Shown: one piece after another, positions 8,053 through 14,887 of the stretch
Layout: each line of letters starts with the position of its first letter
How positions within the stretch are numbered: the stretch's first letter is position 1
DNA from: Vulcanimicrobiota bacterium
GTDB taxonomy: Bacteria > Vulcanimicrobiota > Vulcanimicrobiia > Vulcanimicrobiales > Vulcanimicrobiaceae
DNA length: 18,853 nt
Assembly (NCBI GenBank): GCA_030038335.1
Contig: JASHPC010000040.1
Span: 1 to 18,853 of the forward strand
Reading direction: 5' to 3'
Notes under the pieces: generated by a model
Databases searched by the model: none
What the model was told of the DNA's origin: nothing
Seen by the model: the letters and a program-made list of their open reading frames with translations, nothing else
Translations under genes and position numbers: made by a program

Positions 8053-8654
8053 GCTTCGACTTCGATGGCCGAGAGCAGCGAAGAGAGGATCGACTGGAGT
8101 CCACGTACGCCCTCGGAAAAACTCCACTGCGATTCCGAGCGCGTCCCCGCGTAGTTCGAGATTCCTCGGACTTCGACGGCTCGCACGCGCGCGCGCTCGG
8201 AGGCGCGCAGGACGGCAAAACCCTCCATCGATTCGACGCGCGCGCCCTGGCGCGCAAGGCGGGCCGCGCTCTGCGCGGTGGCGGTCACGCGTGATACCGT
8301 GACGCCGGCAACGCTCTTGAACCCGGACGCAACGAGCTTGGCGACGATCCTCTCATCCGAAGACCCGCGTTCGACGACGGCGACGCCTCGTGGAAGAGCG
8401 AGAGGCTCTGCCGTTTCGAGATCGAGCTCGAATCGTTCTTCGGAGACGACGATGCCTTCGCCGATGAGGAGCGTGCGGTCGAGCGCGCCGCCAATTCCCG
8501 CGCTGACGACGAGGTCGTAGCGTTCTCGGGCGAGCGCCTCCGTGGTCGCGGACGCTGCGTCGACGGGACCGATTCCGGTAACCAGGATGTCGAGCCCGGC
8601 GCGCGGCGTGAGAAAGGCGACCTCCTGGAGCGTCGCGGCGGCTACAAGGATCAT
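8049..8654 (-). CDS. mqnB: Futalosine hydrolase (MqnB)
   Basis: The 201-residue protein is a nucleoside phosphorylase-fold enzyme. In the futalosine pathway it removes the base from futalosine (or 6-amino-6-deoxyfutalosine in some bacteria). Diagnostic parts are the GIGPVDAA loop (28-35), SAGIGGAL (51-58), the VESMEGF motif (140-146) that holds the ribose-binding Met-Glu, and VRGISNYAGTRSESQW (162-177). The latter carries the Asn typical of MqnB in place of the Asp of nucleosidases acting on adenine. The ATG overlaps the queE stop (ATGA) and its own stop overlaps mqnD (GTGA). mqnA, mqnC and mqnE are not in this window. Confidence 0.92.
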   Translation of the reverse strand: MILVAAATLQEVAFLTPRAGLDILVTGIGPVDAASATTEALARERYDLVVSAGIGGALDRTLLIGEGIVVSEERFELDLETAEPLALPRGVAVVERGSSDERIVAKLVASGFKSVAGVTVSRVTATAQSAARLARQGARVESMEGFAVLRASERARVRAVEVRGISNYAGTRSESQWSFSEGVRGLQSILSSLLSAIEVEA

Positions 8655-9226
8655 GGAATCCCGATGAACTTATGCGTCTGCAGCGACAGGCGGAATCGCT
8701 CTGGATGCGCCTGCGCGTACTCCATCGCGATGCGAACGTTGCGTGCCTTGTTTCCCTCAGGTTGTAAAAGGACGGTCGAGAGATGCGGGAAGAGTGAGAG
8801 ATGCTCCTCCGGCACGCGGTCGTCGACGATGAGCTTCGCTTCGTTCGCTCGCGCGGCCATTCGTGCGTCGACGCGTTCCTTCGGAGAGACGCACAGCCAC
8901 ACGTCGGCGGGAAGGGGAGCGGCGATCGTGCCGTTCGACTCGATGTGAACGCGCCTGCCGTCGCGTCGCAGAGCATCGACGAGCGCGAGGGACTCCGCTT
9001 GCGCGAACGGCTCGCCGCCGGTCAGAACGACCATAGGACACGTGGGCGACGCGTCGCGCACCGCGGCGACGACGTCGGCGAGGCTCATCACGCGCTTGAG
9101 CGAGTAGTCGGTGTCGCAGAAATCACAGGAAAGATTACAGCCAGCGAGACGGACGAAGACCGCGGGCGTTCCCGTCCACGTGCCTTCGCCTTGAATCGTG
9201 TAGAAGATCTCGGCGATCTGGAGCAT
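8651..9226 (-). CDS. queE: 7-carboxy-7-deazaguanine synthase (QueE), radical SAM
   Basis: QueE contracts the ring of 6-carboxytetrahydropterin to 7-carboxy-7-deazaguanine on the path to queuosine. The 191-residue protein begins MLQIAEIFYTIQGEGTWTG, the typical QueE opening. It carries the radical SAM cluster motif C30-x3-C34-x2-C37 (CNLSCDFCDTD) and the SAM-binding GGEP at 70-73. The C-terminus LSLQTHKFIGIP matches the family end. I chose the ATG at 9226, which overlaps the queD stop as TAATG. The frame extends upstream to 9340, but that stretch lies inside queD and has no family resemblance. The mqnB start overlaps its end. Confidence 0.93.
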   Translation of the reverse strand: MLQIAEIFYTIQGEGTWTGTPAVFVRLAGCNLSCDFCDTDYSLKRVMSLADVVAAVRDASPTCPMVVLTGGEPFAQAESLALVDALRRDGRRVHIESNGTIAAPLPADVWLCVSPKERVDARMAARANEAKLIVDDRVPEEHLSLFPHLSTVLLQPEGNKARNVRIAMEYAQAHPERFRLSLQTHKFIGIP

Positions 9227-9600
9227 TATTGCGATGACGACACGTCGCTGCGGCGGAGGACTGCGCAGGCATCGCGCGTCTCCCAGAGCACGAGCTCCTC
9301 GAGCGCTGGCAGACGCGGTTCGAGCCTCCGCCAAATCCACAGGACGATCTCTTCACACGTCGGATTTTCAAGCGTTTCGTTGAGCGTGTGGTGGTCGAGT
9401 GCGTCGAGTGCTTCGCCGCGCACGAGCGCTTCGAGCGCATCGAAGTCCTCAACCATGCCACGGGCTGGACCGTCGCGATGGAGCGGGCCCGCGATAGTGA
9501 CTTCGAGGCGATACGAGTGCCCGTGCATGCGCGCGCATCGTCCTGGGTGACTCGGCAACGCGTGCGCTGCCTCGAAATGAAATTGCTTGCGAATCTGCAC
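9226..9600 (-). CDS. queD: 6-carboxy-5,6,7,8-tetrahydropterin synthase (QueD)
   Basis: QueD converts dihydroneopterin triphosphate to 6-carboxytetrahydropterin, the substrate of QueE. The 124-residue protein shows the three zinc histidines H13 (FEAAHAL), H26 and H28 (MHGHSY), the catalytic Cys22, the LDHHTLNE stretch (68-75) and the NPTCEEIVLWIW pterin-binding segment (79-90) with Glu107 (LWETRDA). The start is a GTG 15 bases after the bkdB stop with no visible Shine-Dalgarno; the stop shares one base with the queE ATG. Neither queC nor folE lies in the window. Confidence 0.92.
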   Translation of the reverse strand: MQIRKQFHFEAAHALPSHPGRCARMHGHSYRLEVTIAGPLHRDGPARGMVEDFDALEALVRGEALDALDHHTLNETLENPTCEEIVLWIWRRLEPRLPALEELVLWETRDACAVLRRSDVSSSQ

Positions 9601-9615
9601 GCAGCGAGCGTTTAT

Positions 9616-10863
9616 TTAGAGTGCGCCCTCGGGGCCCATCGCCTCCAAGCGGCGCTTGAGGTCTGCAAGGAATCCGCTCGCGGTGTATCCGTCGAGGACG
9701 CGATGGTCGAGTGAGAGGCACGAGTTCATCATGTGCCGGATGGCAATGGCATCGCCGTCGACGACGACAGGACGCTTCACGACGGCTTCCATCGTGATGA
9801 TACCGGCTTGGCCGCCGTTGATGATCGGTGCCGAGAGAATCGAGCCGTTCGCCCCATTGTTATTCACGGTGAACGTTCCGCCCGCGAGGTCGTCGACACC
9901 GAGCTTGTTCTTGCGCGCCTTGTCGACGAGTTCGCCCGCCGCGACGCCGAGAGCCTTGATCGTCAGACGATCTGCATCGCGAATCACCGGGACGACGAGA
10001 TTCGACGGAAGGCCGATCGCGATTCCGACGTTGATCTCTTTGAGAACGGCGATGCCCTCGTTCGTGAAACGCGCGTTGACGAGAGGGAACGATTGAAGCG
10101 ACTGTACCACGGCGCGGATGAAGAAGGGGAGGAGCGTGAGCTTATACCCAGTCTCACGTTCGAAGCGGCCCTTCTCGCGCTCTCGCCATTTCCAAAGGTT
10201 CGTAACGTCGACTTCCACCATCGACCATGCGTGAGGTGCGGTCTGTTTGCTCTCCACCATGCGCTGCGCAATGATGCGTCGCGCCTGATTGAGTGGAATC
10301 GTCGTTCCGGGCGTAGGCTGCGCGTACGTCGACGTGCCGGCCGGCGTTGCCGGCGCCGTGGCCGTAGCGCGTCCGGCGGCAGCGAGCACGTCTTGCGCGG
10401 TGATGCGTCCGCCGCTTCCCGTGCCGCGCAGAGCGCGAACGTCGACGTCGTGCTCGCGCGCGAGACGTCGAACCGCGGGCGATGCGCCACGCAACGCTGC
10501 GGCGTCAGGCTTTCCGTTCGTTCGCGGAGTTGCCGTCGCCGCAGCAGGCGCCGGTGCAGCAGGCTCTTGAGACATTCCCGGCACGGGCTCGTCGGAAGCC
10601 ATGCGGTTTGCCTCAGCCTTGCTTCCTACTTCCTCGATGACGGCAATCGCAGTTCCGGTAGCGACCGTCTCGCCTTCTTTGACGAGCAGCTCGCGTAGCA
10701 CGCCGCTCACCGGAGCGGGAACCTCGGCGTTTACTTTATCGGTCGAGACTTCGACGAACGGTTCGTATTTTTCAACGTTGTCGCCCGGGCGTTTAAGCCA
10801 CTGCGCGACGGTCCCTTCGGTAACGGTCTCGCCGAGTTGCGGCATCGTGACGGTCGTAGGCAT
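9616..10863 (-). CDS. bkdB: Branched-chain 2-oxoacid dehydrogenase E2 (dihydrolipoamide acyltransferase)
   Basis: The 415-residue E2 moves the acyl group from E1 to CoA via a lipoyl arm. Domains run in order: one lipoyl domain (1-78) with lipoylated Lys43 in STDKVNAEV, a Pro/Ala-rich linker (about 97-125), a peripheral-subunit-binding domain (about 127-162, ASPAVRRLAREHDVDVRALRG), a second linker (about 165-186) and the catalytic domain (about 187-415) with the active-site DHRVLDG (His387). There is a single lipoyl domain, as in most bacterial BCKDH E2 proteins. It starts 7 bases after the E1-beta stop. The substrate is inferred from the neighbouring E1 genes; the E3 gene is not in the window. 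Confidence 0.92.
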   Translation of the reverse strand: MPTTVTMPQLGETVTEGTVAQWLKRPGDNVEKYEPFVEVSTDKVNAEVPAPVSGVLRELLVKEGETVATGTAIAVIEEVGSKAEANRMASDEPVPGMSQEPAAPAPAAATATPRTNGKPDAAALRGASPAVRRLAREHDVDVRALRGTGSGGRITAQDVLAAAGRATATAPATPAGTSTYAQPTPGTTIPLNQARRIIAQRMVESKQTAPHAWSMVEVDVTNLWKWREREKGRFERETGYKLTLLPFFIRAVVQSLQSFPLVNARFTNEGIAVLKEINVGIAIGLPSNLVVPVIRDADRLTIKALGVAAGELVDKARKNKLGVDDLAGGTFTVNNNGANGSILSAPIINGGQAGIITMEAVVKRPVVVDGDAIAIRHMMNSCLSLDHRVLDGYTASGFLADLKRRLEAMGPEGAL

Positions 10864-10870
10864 CGCTAGA

Positions 10871-11881
10871 CTAGAACCTCGCTAAATCGCGCATCGTCGC
10901 TGCCATCTTCGCGGGCGACGACATGAACTCGTGTTCGAGCGTCTCGGCGTATCCCATCGCGGGAACATCAGGCGCGCAGAGCCTCCGTATCGGCGCGTCC
11001 AAACTGAAGAGCGCCTCCTCTGCAACCATCGCGCTGATCTCGGCGCCGATACCGCCGAACTTGTTGTCCTCGTGAATGACGAGCAGCTTGCGCGTCTTTT
11101 CGACACTCTGCAAGATCGCACTGCGATCCATCGGACGAATGGAACGCAAGTCGATAACTTCGACGGAGACGCCCTCCGCTTCGAGCGACTGCGCTGCTTC
11201 GAGGGCCCAGTGGACGTAGAGCCCGTACGAGACGACGCTCAACTGCGATCCCTCTTTGAGGACGTTCGCTTTTCCGATTGGAATCGTGTAATGCCCATTC
11301 GGCACGTCGCCCTTTATCAAGCGATACGTCTTCTTGTGCTCGAGGAAGAGAACCGGATCGGGATCGTCGATCGCGGCGTTGAGGAGTCCCTTGACGTCGG
11401 CCGGAAACGCGGGCGCGACGATCTTGAGACCGGGGACGTGATAGAAGAGCGCTTCTATGGAGACGGAGTGCGACAGCGCGCCGCGAACGCCACCGCCGTA
11501 CGGCGTGCGGATGACGAGCGGACACGTGTACTCACCGTTGCTGCGATAGCGCGTCTTTGCCGCCTCGCCGACGATTTGGTTAAACGACGGATAGATGAAG
11601 TCGGCAAACTGAATCTCGGCGATCGGACGTAAGCCCTCCATCGCCATGCCGACGGCAATGCCGACGATCGATGCTTCGGCGATCGGCGTGTCGATGACGC
11701 GCGTTGGCCCAAACTCGTCGATAAAATCCTTCGTGATGAGGAAGACGTTGCCGCGCGCGCCGACGTCTTCGCCGAGGATCACGACGCGGTCGTCGTTCTT
11801 GAGCGCCTCGTACAGCGTCGCTCGAACCGCCTCGACGTTGTTCATCGTCTGCGAGGAGGCGGTCTTCTCCGACGTCGTCAT
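10871..11881 (-). CDS. bkdAB: Branched-chain 2-oxoacid dehydrogenase E1 beta subunit
   Basis: The 336-residue transketolase-like subunit pairs with E1 alpha to decarboxylate 2-oxoacids from leucine, isoleucine and valine. Family features are LGEDVGARGNVF (36-47), RVIDTPIAEASIVGIAVGMA (61-80, with the catalytic Glu69), FADFIYPSFNQIVGEAAKTRYRSNG (92-116) and, further on, FLEHKKTYRLIKGDVP. These wordings resemble BkdAB more than pyruvate E1 beta. I chose the ATG at 11881, which overlaps the E1-alpha stop as ATGA; an upstream in-frame ATG at 11896 exists. An internal ATG at residue 13 (MNNVEAVR) is a possible alternative start. Confidence 0.91.
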   Translation of the reverse strand: MTTSEKTASSQTMNNVEAVRATLYEALKNDDRVVILGEDVGARGNVFLITKDFIDEFGPTRVIDTPIAEASIVGIAVGMAMEGLRPIAEIQFADFIYPSFNQIVGEAAKTRYRSNGEYTCPLVIRTPYGGGVRGALSHSVSIEALFYHVPGLKIVAPAFPADVKGLLNAAIDDPDPVLFLEHKKTYRLIKGDVPNGHYTIPIGKANVLKEGSQLSVVSYGLYVHWALEAAQSLEAEGVSVEVIDLRSIRPMDRSAILQSVEKTRKLLVIHEDNKFGGIGAEISAMVAEEALFSLDAPIRRLCAPDVPAMGYAETLEHEFMSSPAKMAATMRDLARF

Positions 11882-12891
11882 TGCCACGGCTGCCACGCTC
11901 CTTCGTAGATGTTCTCGTACAAATCTGTGGCCGACGGGAACGGCATCGCTTCGGCGCGGTCGGTCGCGTCGTTCGTCTCCTGCAAGACCGCGCGTTTCAT
12001 CGCCGATGCCTCCTCTTCGCTCAGGACACCGGCCTCGACGAGCTGCGCTTCGAATCTCGGCACCGGGTCGCTCTTCCGGTTCTCCGTCACTTCGTCTTTC
12101 GTGCGGTACGTCATGTCGTTGTCATCCGTCGAATGCGCGAGAAAACGATAACAGACGCCTTCGAGCAGCGTGGGCCCACCGCCCGAACGCGCTCGTTCGA
12201 GCGCTTCCTTCACGCACGCGTACGTCTCGACGGGATCGAAGCCGTCGAACCGCTTTCCCGGGATGCCGTATCCGGCAGCGCGTTTCCATATCTCCGGTTG
12301 CGCCATCTGCTTTTCGATCGGCGTCGAGATCGCCCAAAGATTGTTCTCGACGAGAAAGACGATCGGAAGCCGATGCACGGACGCGAAGTTGACCGATTCA
12401 TGCCACTCGCCTTCGCTCGTCGTTCCATCGCCGCACGTGCAAAGCACGGCGCGACCCTTCTCTGCGCGATAGACGATCGCGTATGCGGCGCCCACGGCGT
12501 GCGGAATGTGCGCGGCGAGTATCGACGAGAACGAGAGAATGCCAAGCTTCTTCGACGAGTAGTGATTGGGAAACTGACGGCCGCCGTTGTGATCGGCGGC
12601 GCGCGCGAAGATCGAAAGCATGATTTCGTACGGCGTCATGCCGACGCCGAGGCATAATCCCAAATCGCGATAATAGGGAGCGAGGATATCCTTCCCGCGT
12701 TCGAAGGCCAAGGCGGCGCCGGCTTGTAGCGCCTCGTGCCCTTCGCTTCCCAGTGCAAACGGTACTTTGCCTTGCCGGTTGAGCTGGAAGCCGCGATTGT
12801 CCAACTGGCGCTGCAAAAGCATCGTCCGGAAAAGCTCGCGCAAATGGTCGTCGCTCAGTCCTCGGCGATCGAGCGCGGACGTCGTCTTCAC
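11878..12891 (-). CDS. bkdAA: Branched-chain 2-oxoacid dehydrogenase E1 alpha subunit
   Basis: The 337-residue thiamine diphosphate-binding subunit carries the TPP/Mg motif GDGTTSEGEWHESVNF through VENN (residues 154-184). It also shows the BCKDH-like segments GSEGHEALQ (48-56), YYRDLGLCLGVGMTP (73-87) and FLAHSTDDNDMTYRTKDEV. With E1 beta it performs the decarboxylation step of branched-chain amino acid degradation, which also supplies branched acyl-CoA primers. The start chosen is the GTG at 12891 because a GGAGGT motif lies 4 bases upstream. The frame is open to 13107, but the extra residues are low complexity and overlap the divergent gene. A GTG at 12897 is a weaker alternative. This is the first gene of the long minus-strand run. 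Confidence 0.9.
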   Translation of the reverse strand: MKTTSALDRRGLSDDHLRELFRTMLLQRQLDNRGFQLNRQGKVPFALGSEGHEALQAGAALAFERGKDILAPYYRDLGLCLGVGMTPYEIMLSIFARAADHNGGRQFPNHYSSKKLGILSFSSILAAHIPHAVGAAYAIVYRAEKGRAVLCTCGDGTTSEGEWHESVNFASVHRLPIVFLVENNLWAISTPIEKQMAQPEIWKRAAGYGIPGKRFDGFDPVETYACVKEALERARSGGGPTLLEGVCYRFLAHSTDDNDMTYRTKDEVTENRKSDPVPRFEAQLVEAGVLSEEEASAMKRAVLQETNDATDRAEAMPFPSATDLYENIYEGAWQPWQ

Positions 12892-12894
12892 TGG

Positions 12895-12901
12895 CACCTC
12901 C
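12895..12901 (-). promoter_or_regulatory. Shine-Dalgarno sequence of bkdAA
   Basis: On the minus strand GGAGGTG ends three bases before the GTG at 12891. It is one of the few strong ribosome binding sites in the window and decides the bkdAA start. Most other genes in the run rely on overlapping stops. Confidence 0.6.
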
Positions 12902-12946
12902 GGGTGTTCGCCGCTCCAAAGGGCAGGCCCCCGCGGCTGCGAACCC
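12902..12946 (-). promoter_or_regulatory. GC-rich interrupted inverted repeat in the divergent spacer
   Basis: GCCGC (12910-12914) pairs with GCGGC (12933-12937). Outside it, GTTC (12906-12909) pairs with GAAC (12941-12944), and two further G-C pairs form past one bulged base. The 18-base loop contains a second small palindrome, GGGCAGGCCC (12921-12930). In bkdAA mRNA this would fold directly before the Shine-Dalgarno; as DNA it could be a binding site shared by both divergent units. I see no match to a riboswitch class I know and no convincing -10/-35 pair. The role is inference. Confidence 0.35.
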
Positions 12947-12953
12947 TCTCGCC

Positions 12954-13409
12954 ATGAAGCGGGTATCTGCTCGATGGCTGCTCGTCGTTGGCGCTGTGTG
13001 CGCGGCAGTCGTTGCCCAGGCCTCGCGCGCGCTCGCGCAGACGGAGTACTGCCCGGCCACGGTGCAGTCCACGGCGGCCGTCGGCGTGCGGTGTCGGTGC
13101 GGCCCAAGTGCGTTGTGGGGCTATGTGCTCTCGGCGCTTGGTCCTCGCATCGTATCGGGAACTATCGAGGTGCAGACGGATGCCGGATGGTTTTCGTTTC
13201 CGTTTACGAGCGTCGCATTGACGCAGTACGCAGTCCACTACAGTTCGCCATACGTCGCTTATACGCATAACGAATACGACTCCTTGCCACTGTACGTTCG
13301 CTTTCCGGAACCGCTAAAAATAATTCGCTTGTGGGTCGAGACCGCATCCGCTCATGACGATGCCATTTTCAACTGGGACGCGCATGGGACGGTAACATGT
13401 CAGCTTTGA
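12954..13409 (+). CDS. Secreted protein of unknown function with conserved-looking cysteines
   Basis: I do not recognise this 151-residue protein. It begins with a clear signal peptide (MKRVSAR, then a hydrophobic stretch to about residue 22, with probable cleavage after ALA at residue 28). The mature part has four cysteines (C33, C47, C49, C149) and is rich in beta-prone, aromatic residues (Tyr, Phe, Trp), suggesting a small disulfide-stabilised beta domain outside the cytoplasm. Parts of the gene, near 13255-13330, are less GC-rich than its neighbours. It is the first gene of the plus-strand unit, diverges from bkdAA, and its last 13 bases overlap the next gene. No clear Shine-Dalgarno precedes the ATG. 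Confidence 0.7.
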   Translation: MKRVSARWLLVVGAVCAAVVAQASRALAQTEYCPATVQSTAAVGVRCRCGPSALWGYVLSALGPRIVSGTIEVQTDAGWFSFPFTSVALTQYAVHYSSPYVAYTHNEYDSLPLYVRFPEPLKIIRLWVETASAHDDAIFNWDAHGTVTCQL

Positions 13410-13729
13410 GCGTCATTGCTGCGGCGCAGCCAATTGAAGCGCCCGCCGGAATGTCGTCGTGCGATCATCCCTTTACGAACGCACGGCTGACGGCTTCAGC
13501 ATATCCCGATTACCCGTTAGGATATGGCGAGGTTTCGACCGACGTGGAAGTAGAGGTGGCAATCGGTCCCGACGGCAGCCTAGATGACGCGTGGATACTC
13601 GTTTTTTCCGGTATCAAAGCGTTTGACGACGAGGCATTGCGCGTCGCGCGCGCTTCTAAGTATGCAGCCGGAACGGCTTTATGCGTTCCCGCTCCTGGCC
13701 GGTATCGGTATGTGCTTTCTTTCAAATAG
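13397..13729 (+). CDS. Small TonB C-terminal-domain-like protein
   Basis: The 110-residue protein resembles the TonB_C fold: residues 46-110 read VSTDVEVEVAIGPDGSLDDAWILVFSG, then FDDEALRVARASKY and a final YRYVLSFK strand. This follows the family pattern of V-x-V-x-I-x-x-DG, SG, fD-x-x-A and a closing beta strand. There is no long N-terminal membrane anchor or Pro-rich linker as in true TonB. The start (MSALSVIAAAQPIEAPA) is only weakly hydrophobic, and the frame has a stop at 13355-13357, so no longer signal peptide with a normal start codon is available. Two cysteines (C22, C96) could form a disulfide if it is exported. It overlaps the preceding secreted-protein gene by 13 bases, suggesting a linked job. 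It is unlikely to energise outer-membrane transport by itself. Confidence 0.6.
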   Translation: MSALSVIAAAQPIEAPAGMSSCDHPFTNARLTASAYPDYPLGYGEVSTDVEVEVAIGPDGSLDDAWILVFSGIKAFDDEALRVARASKYAAGTALCVPAPGRYRYVLSFK

Positions 13730-13738
13730 GCGCGACGC

Positions 13739-14887
13739 ATGAGCGAGCTGTCTAGTCCTGAGGCGATCGCTTTTCGACGGCACTTTCACGCGCATCCGGA
13801 GTTGTCGCTGCAAGAGTTCGAGACCGTGGCCTTCATAGAATCGAAGTTGCGCGAGCGCAGCTTCGACGAAATTCGTACCGGCATCGGTAAGACGGGCATT
13901 CTCGCGACGCTGCGCGGCGGAAAGGAAGGCCCGACGACGCTGTTGCGAGCGGACATGGATGCGTTGCCGGTGCAGGAGCTTGGCACCGCGGAGTATCGCT
14001 CACAGCGCGACGGCGTCATGCACGCATGCGGCCACGACGGTCACATGGCGATTCTGCTGACGGCAGCACGCGCACTCGCATTGCGGCGCGACGAAGTGCG
14101 CGGGACGCTCGTCTTCTGCTTTCAGCCGGGAGAGGAGGGACACGGCGGAAATCGCTTGATGATCGCCGATGGCGCGCTCGAGAATCCGCACGTCGACCGC
14201 GTTTTTGCGCTTCATCTCTACACCGGCCTCGAGGCCGGCAAGATTGGCATTCGCGACGGACCGTTCTTCGCTGCGTCGGATCAAATCTTCGTTACGCTCG
14301 AAGGACGCGGAGGTCACGGAGCGATGCCGCAACTTTCGGTCGATCCGATCGTTGGCGCGGCGCAGTTCATCACGATGCTGCAAACGCTCGTGAGCCGTGA
14401 GACGCCGCCTAAGGAGCCGGCCGTCGTGACTATCGGGAAGATTGTCGCGGGAACGACGCACAACGTGATTCCCGACCGCGCGGAGCTCGTGGGAACGGTA
14501 CGCACGCTCGACGAGACGATCCGCCGCTCGATGCCCGAGCGGTTGGAGCGCATGCTCCATGGAATCTCCTCCGCCATGCGCCTGCAGCACAAGCTCGACT
14601 ATGAATGGGGATATCCGGCGGTCGTGAACGACAAGGCTACGAACGACGTCGTTCGCGCAATCGCGCGCGCTTGCGCCGGAGAGGAAAACGTCGTCGATCC
14701 GCACGACGTCGTCATGTGGGCGGAGGACATGGCCTACATGCAGGAGGTACGCCCCGGCGCATACTTTCTGCTCGGGGCGCGCGGCCGCGAGCGCGGCACC
14801 GAGCCGCAGCACAGCGCTCGTTACGACATCGACGAGAGCGCGCTCGAGCTCGGCGTTCGCATGATGACGGAGTTGGCGCTACGATGA
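13739..14887 (+). CDS. M20 family metallo-amidohydrolase (N-acyl-amino acid/IAA-amino acid hydrolase-like)
   Basis: The 382-residue protein matches the M20D group, which hydrolyses N-acyl or N-aryl amino acids. It opens with FRRHFHAHPELSLQEFET (12-29). Other motifs are RADMDALPVQE (70-80), MHACGHDGHM (94-103) with metal-binding Cys97 and His99, FQPGEEGHGGNRLM (128-141) with Glu132-Glu133, HLYTG (159-163) and EPQHSARYDIDE near residue 358. The dimerisation domain lies at about 180-290 (GRGGHGAMP). There is no signal peptide, so it acts in the cytoplasm. It starts 9 bases after the TonB-like gene and overlaps the next gene as ATGA. The exact acyl substrate is unknown. Confidence 0.9.
   Translation: MSELSSPEAIAFRRHFHAHPELSLQEFETVAFIESKLRERSFDEIRTGIGKTGILATLRGGKEGPTTLLRADMDALPVQELGTAEYRSQRDGVMHACGHDGHMAILLTAARALALRRDEVRGTLVFCFQPGEEGHGGNRLMIADGALENPHVDRVFALHLYTGLEAGKIGIRDGPFFAASDQIFVTLEGRGGHGAMPQLSVDPIVGAAQFITMLQTLVSRETPPKEPAVVTIGKIVAGTTHNVIPDRAELVGTVRTLDETIRRSMPERLERMLHGISSAMRLQHKLDYEWGYPAVVNDKATNDVVRAIARACAGEENVVDPHDVVMWAEDMAYMQEVRPGAYFLLGARGRERGTEPQHSARYDIDESALELGVRMMTELALR

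Noticed and set aside
7397..8257. 286-residue minus-strand frame overlapping mqnD and mqnB
   Set aside because: Shadow frame, highly Arg/Ser-rich with no family resemblance; the true genes cover the region in another frame.
9733..10698. 321-residue plus-strand frame opposite bkdB
   Set aside because: No motif or ribosome binding site, low-complexity Arg-rich ending, antisense to a clear E2 gene.
12892..12953. Riboswitch (glycine, SAM, cobalamin or TPP) in the bkdAA leader
   Set aside because: The spacer is too short and shows none of the conserved core sequences of these classes that I know.
12892..13107. N-terminal extension of the bkdAA frame
   Set aside because: Extra residues are low complexity, lie antisense to the divergent secreted-protein gene, and a strong Shine-Dalgarno supports the GTG at 12891.
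13397..13729. The small TonB-like gene as a frameshifted continuation of the preceding secreted protein
   Set aside because: The preceding protein looks complete with its own C-terminal strand and Cys, and the second gene has its own ATG and a full domain.
14605..14883. N-terminal extension of the FAD oxidoreductase frame
   Set aside because: The extension is Arg-rich shadow sequence inside the amidohydrolase gene; the ATG at 14884 sits at an ATGA overlap directly before the FAD loop.
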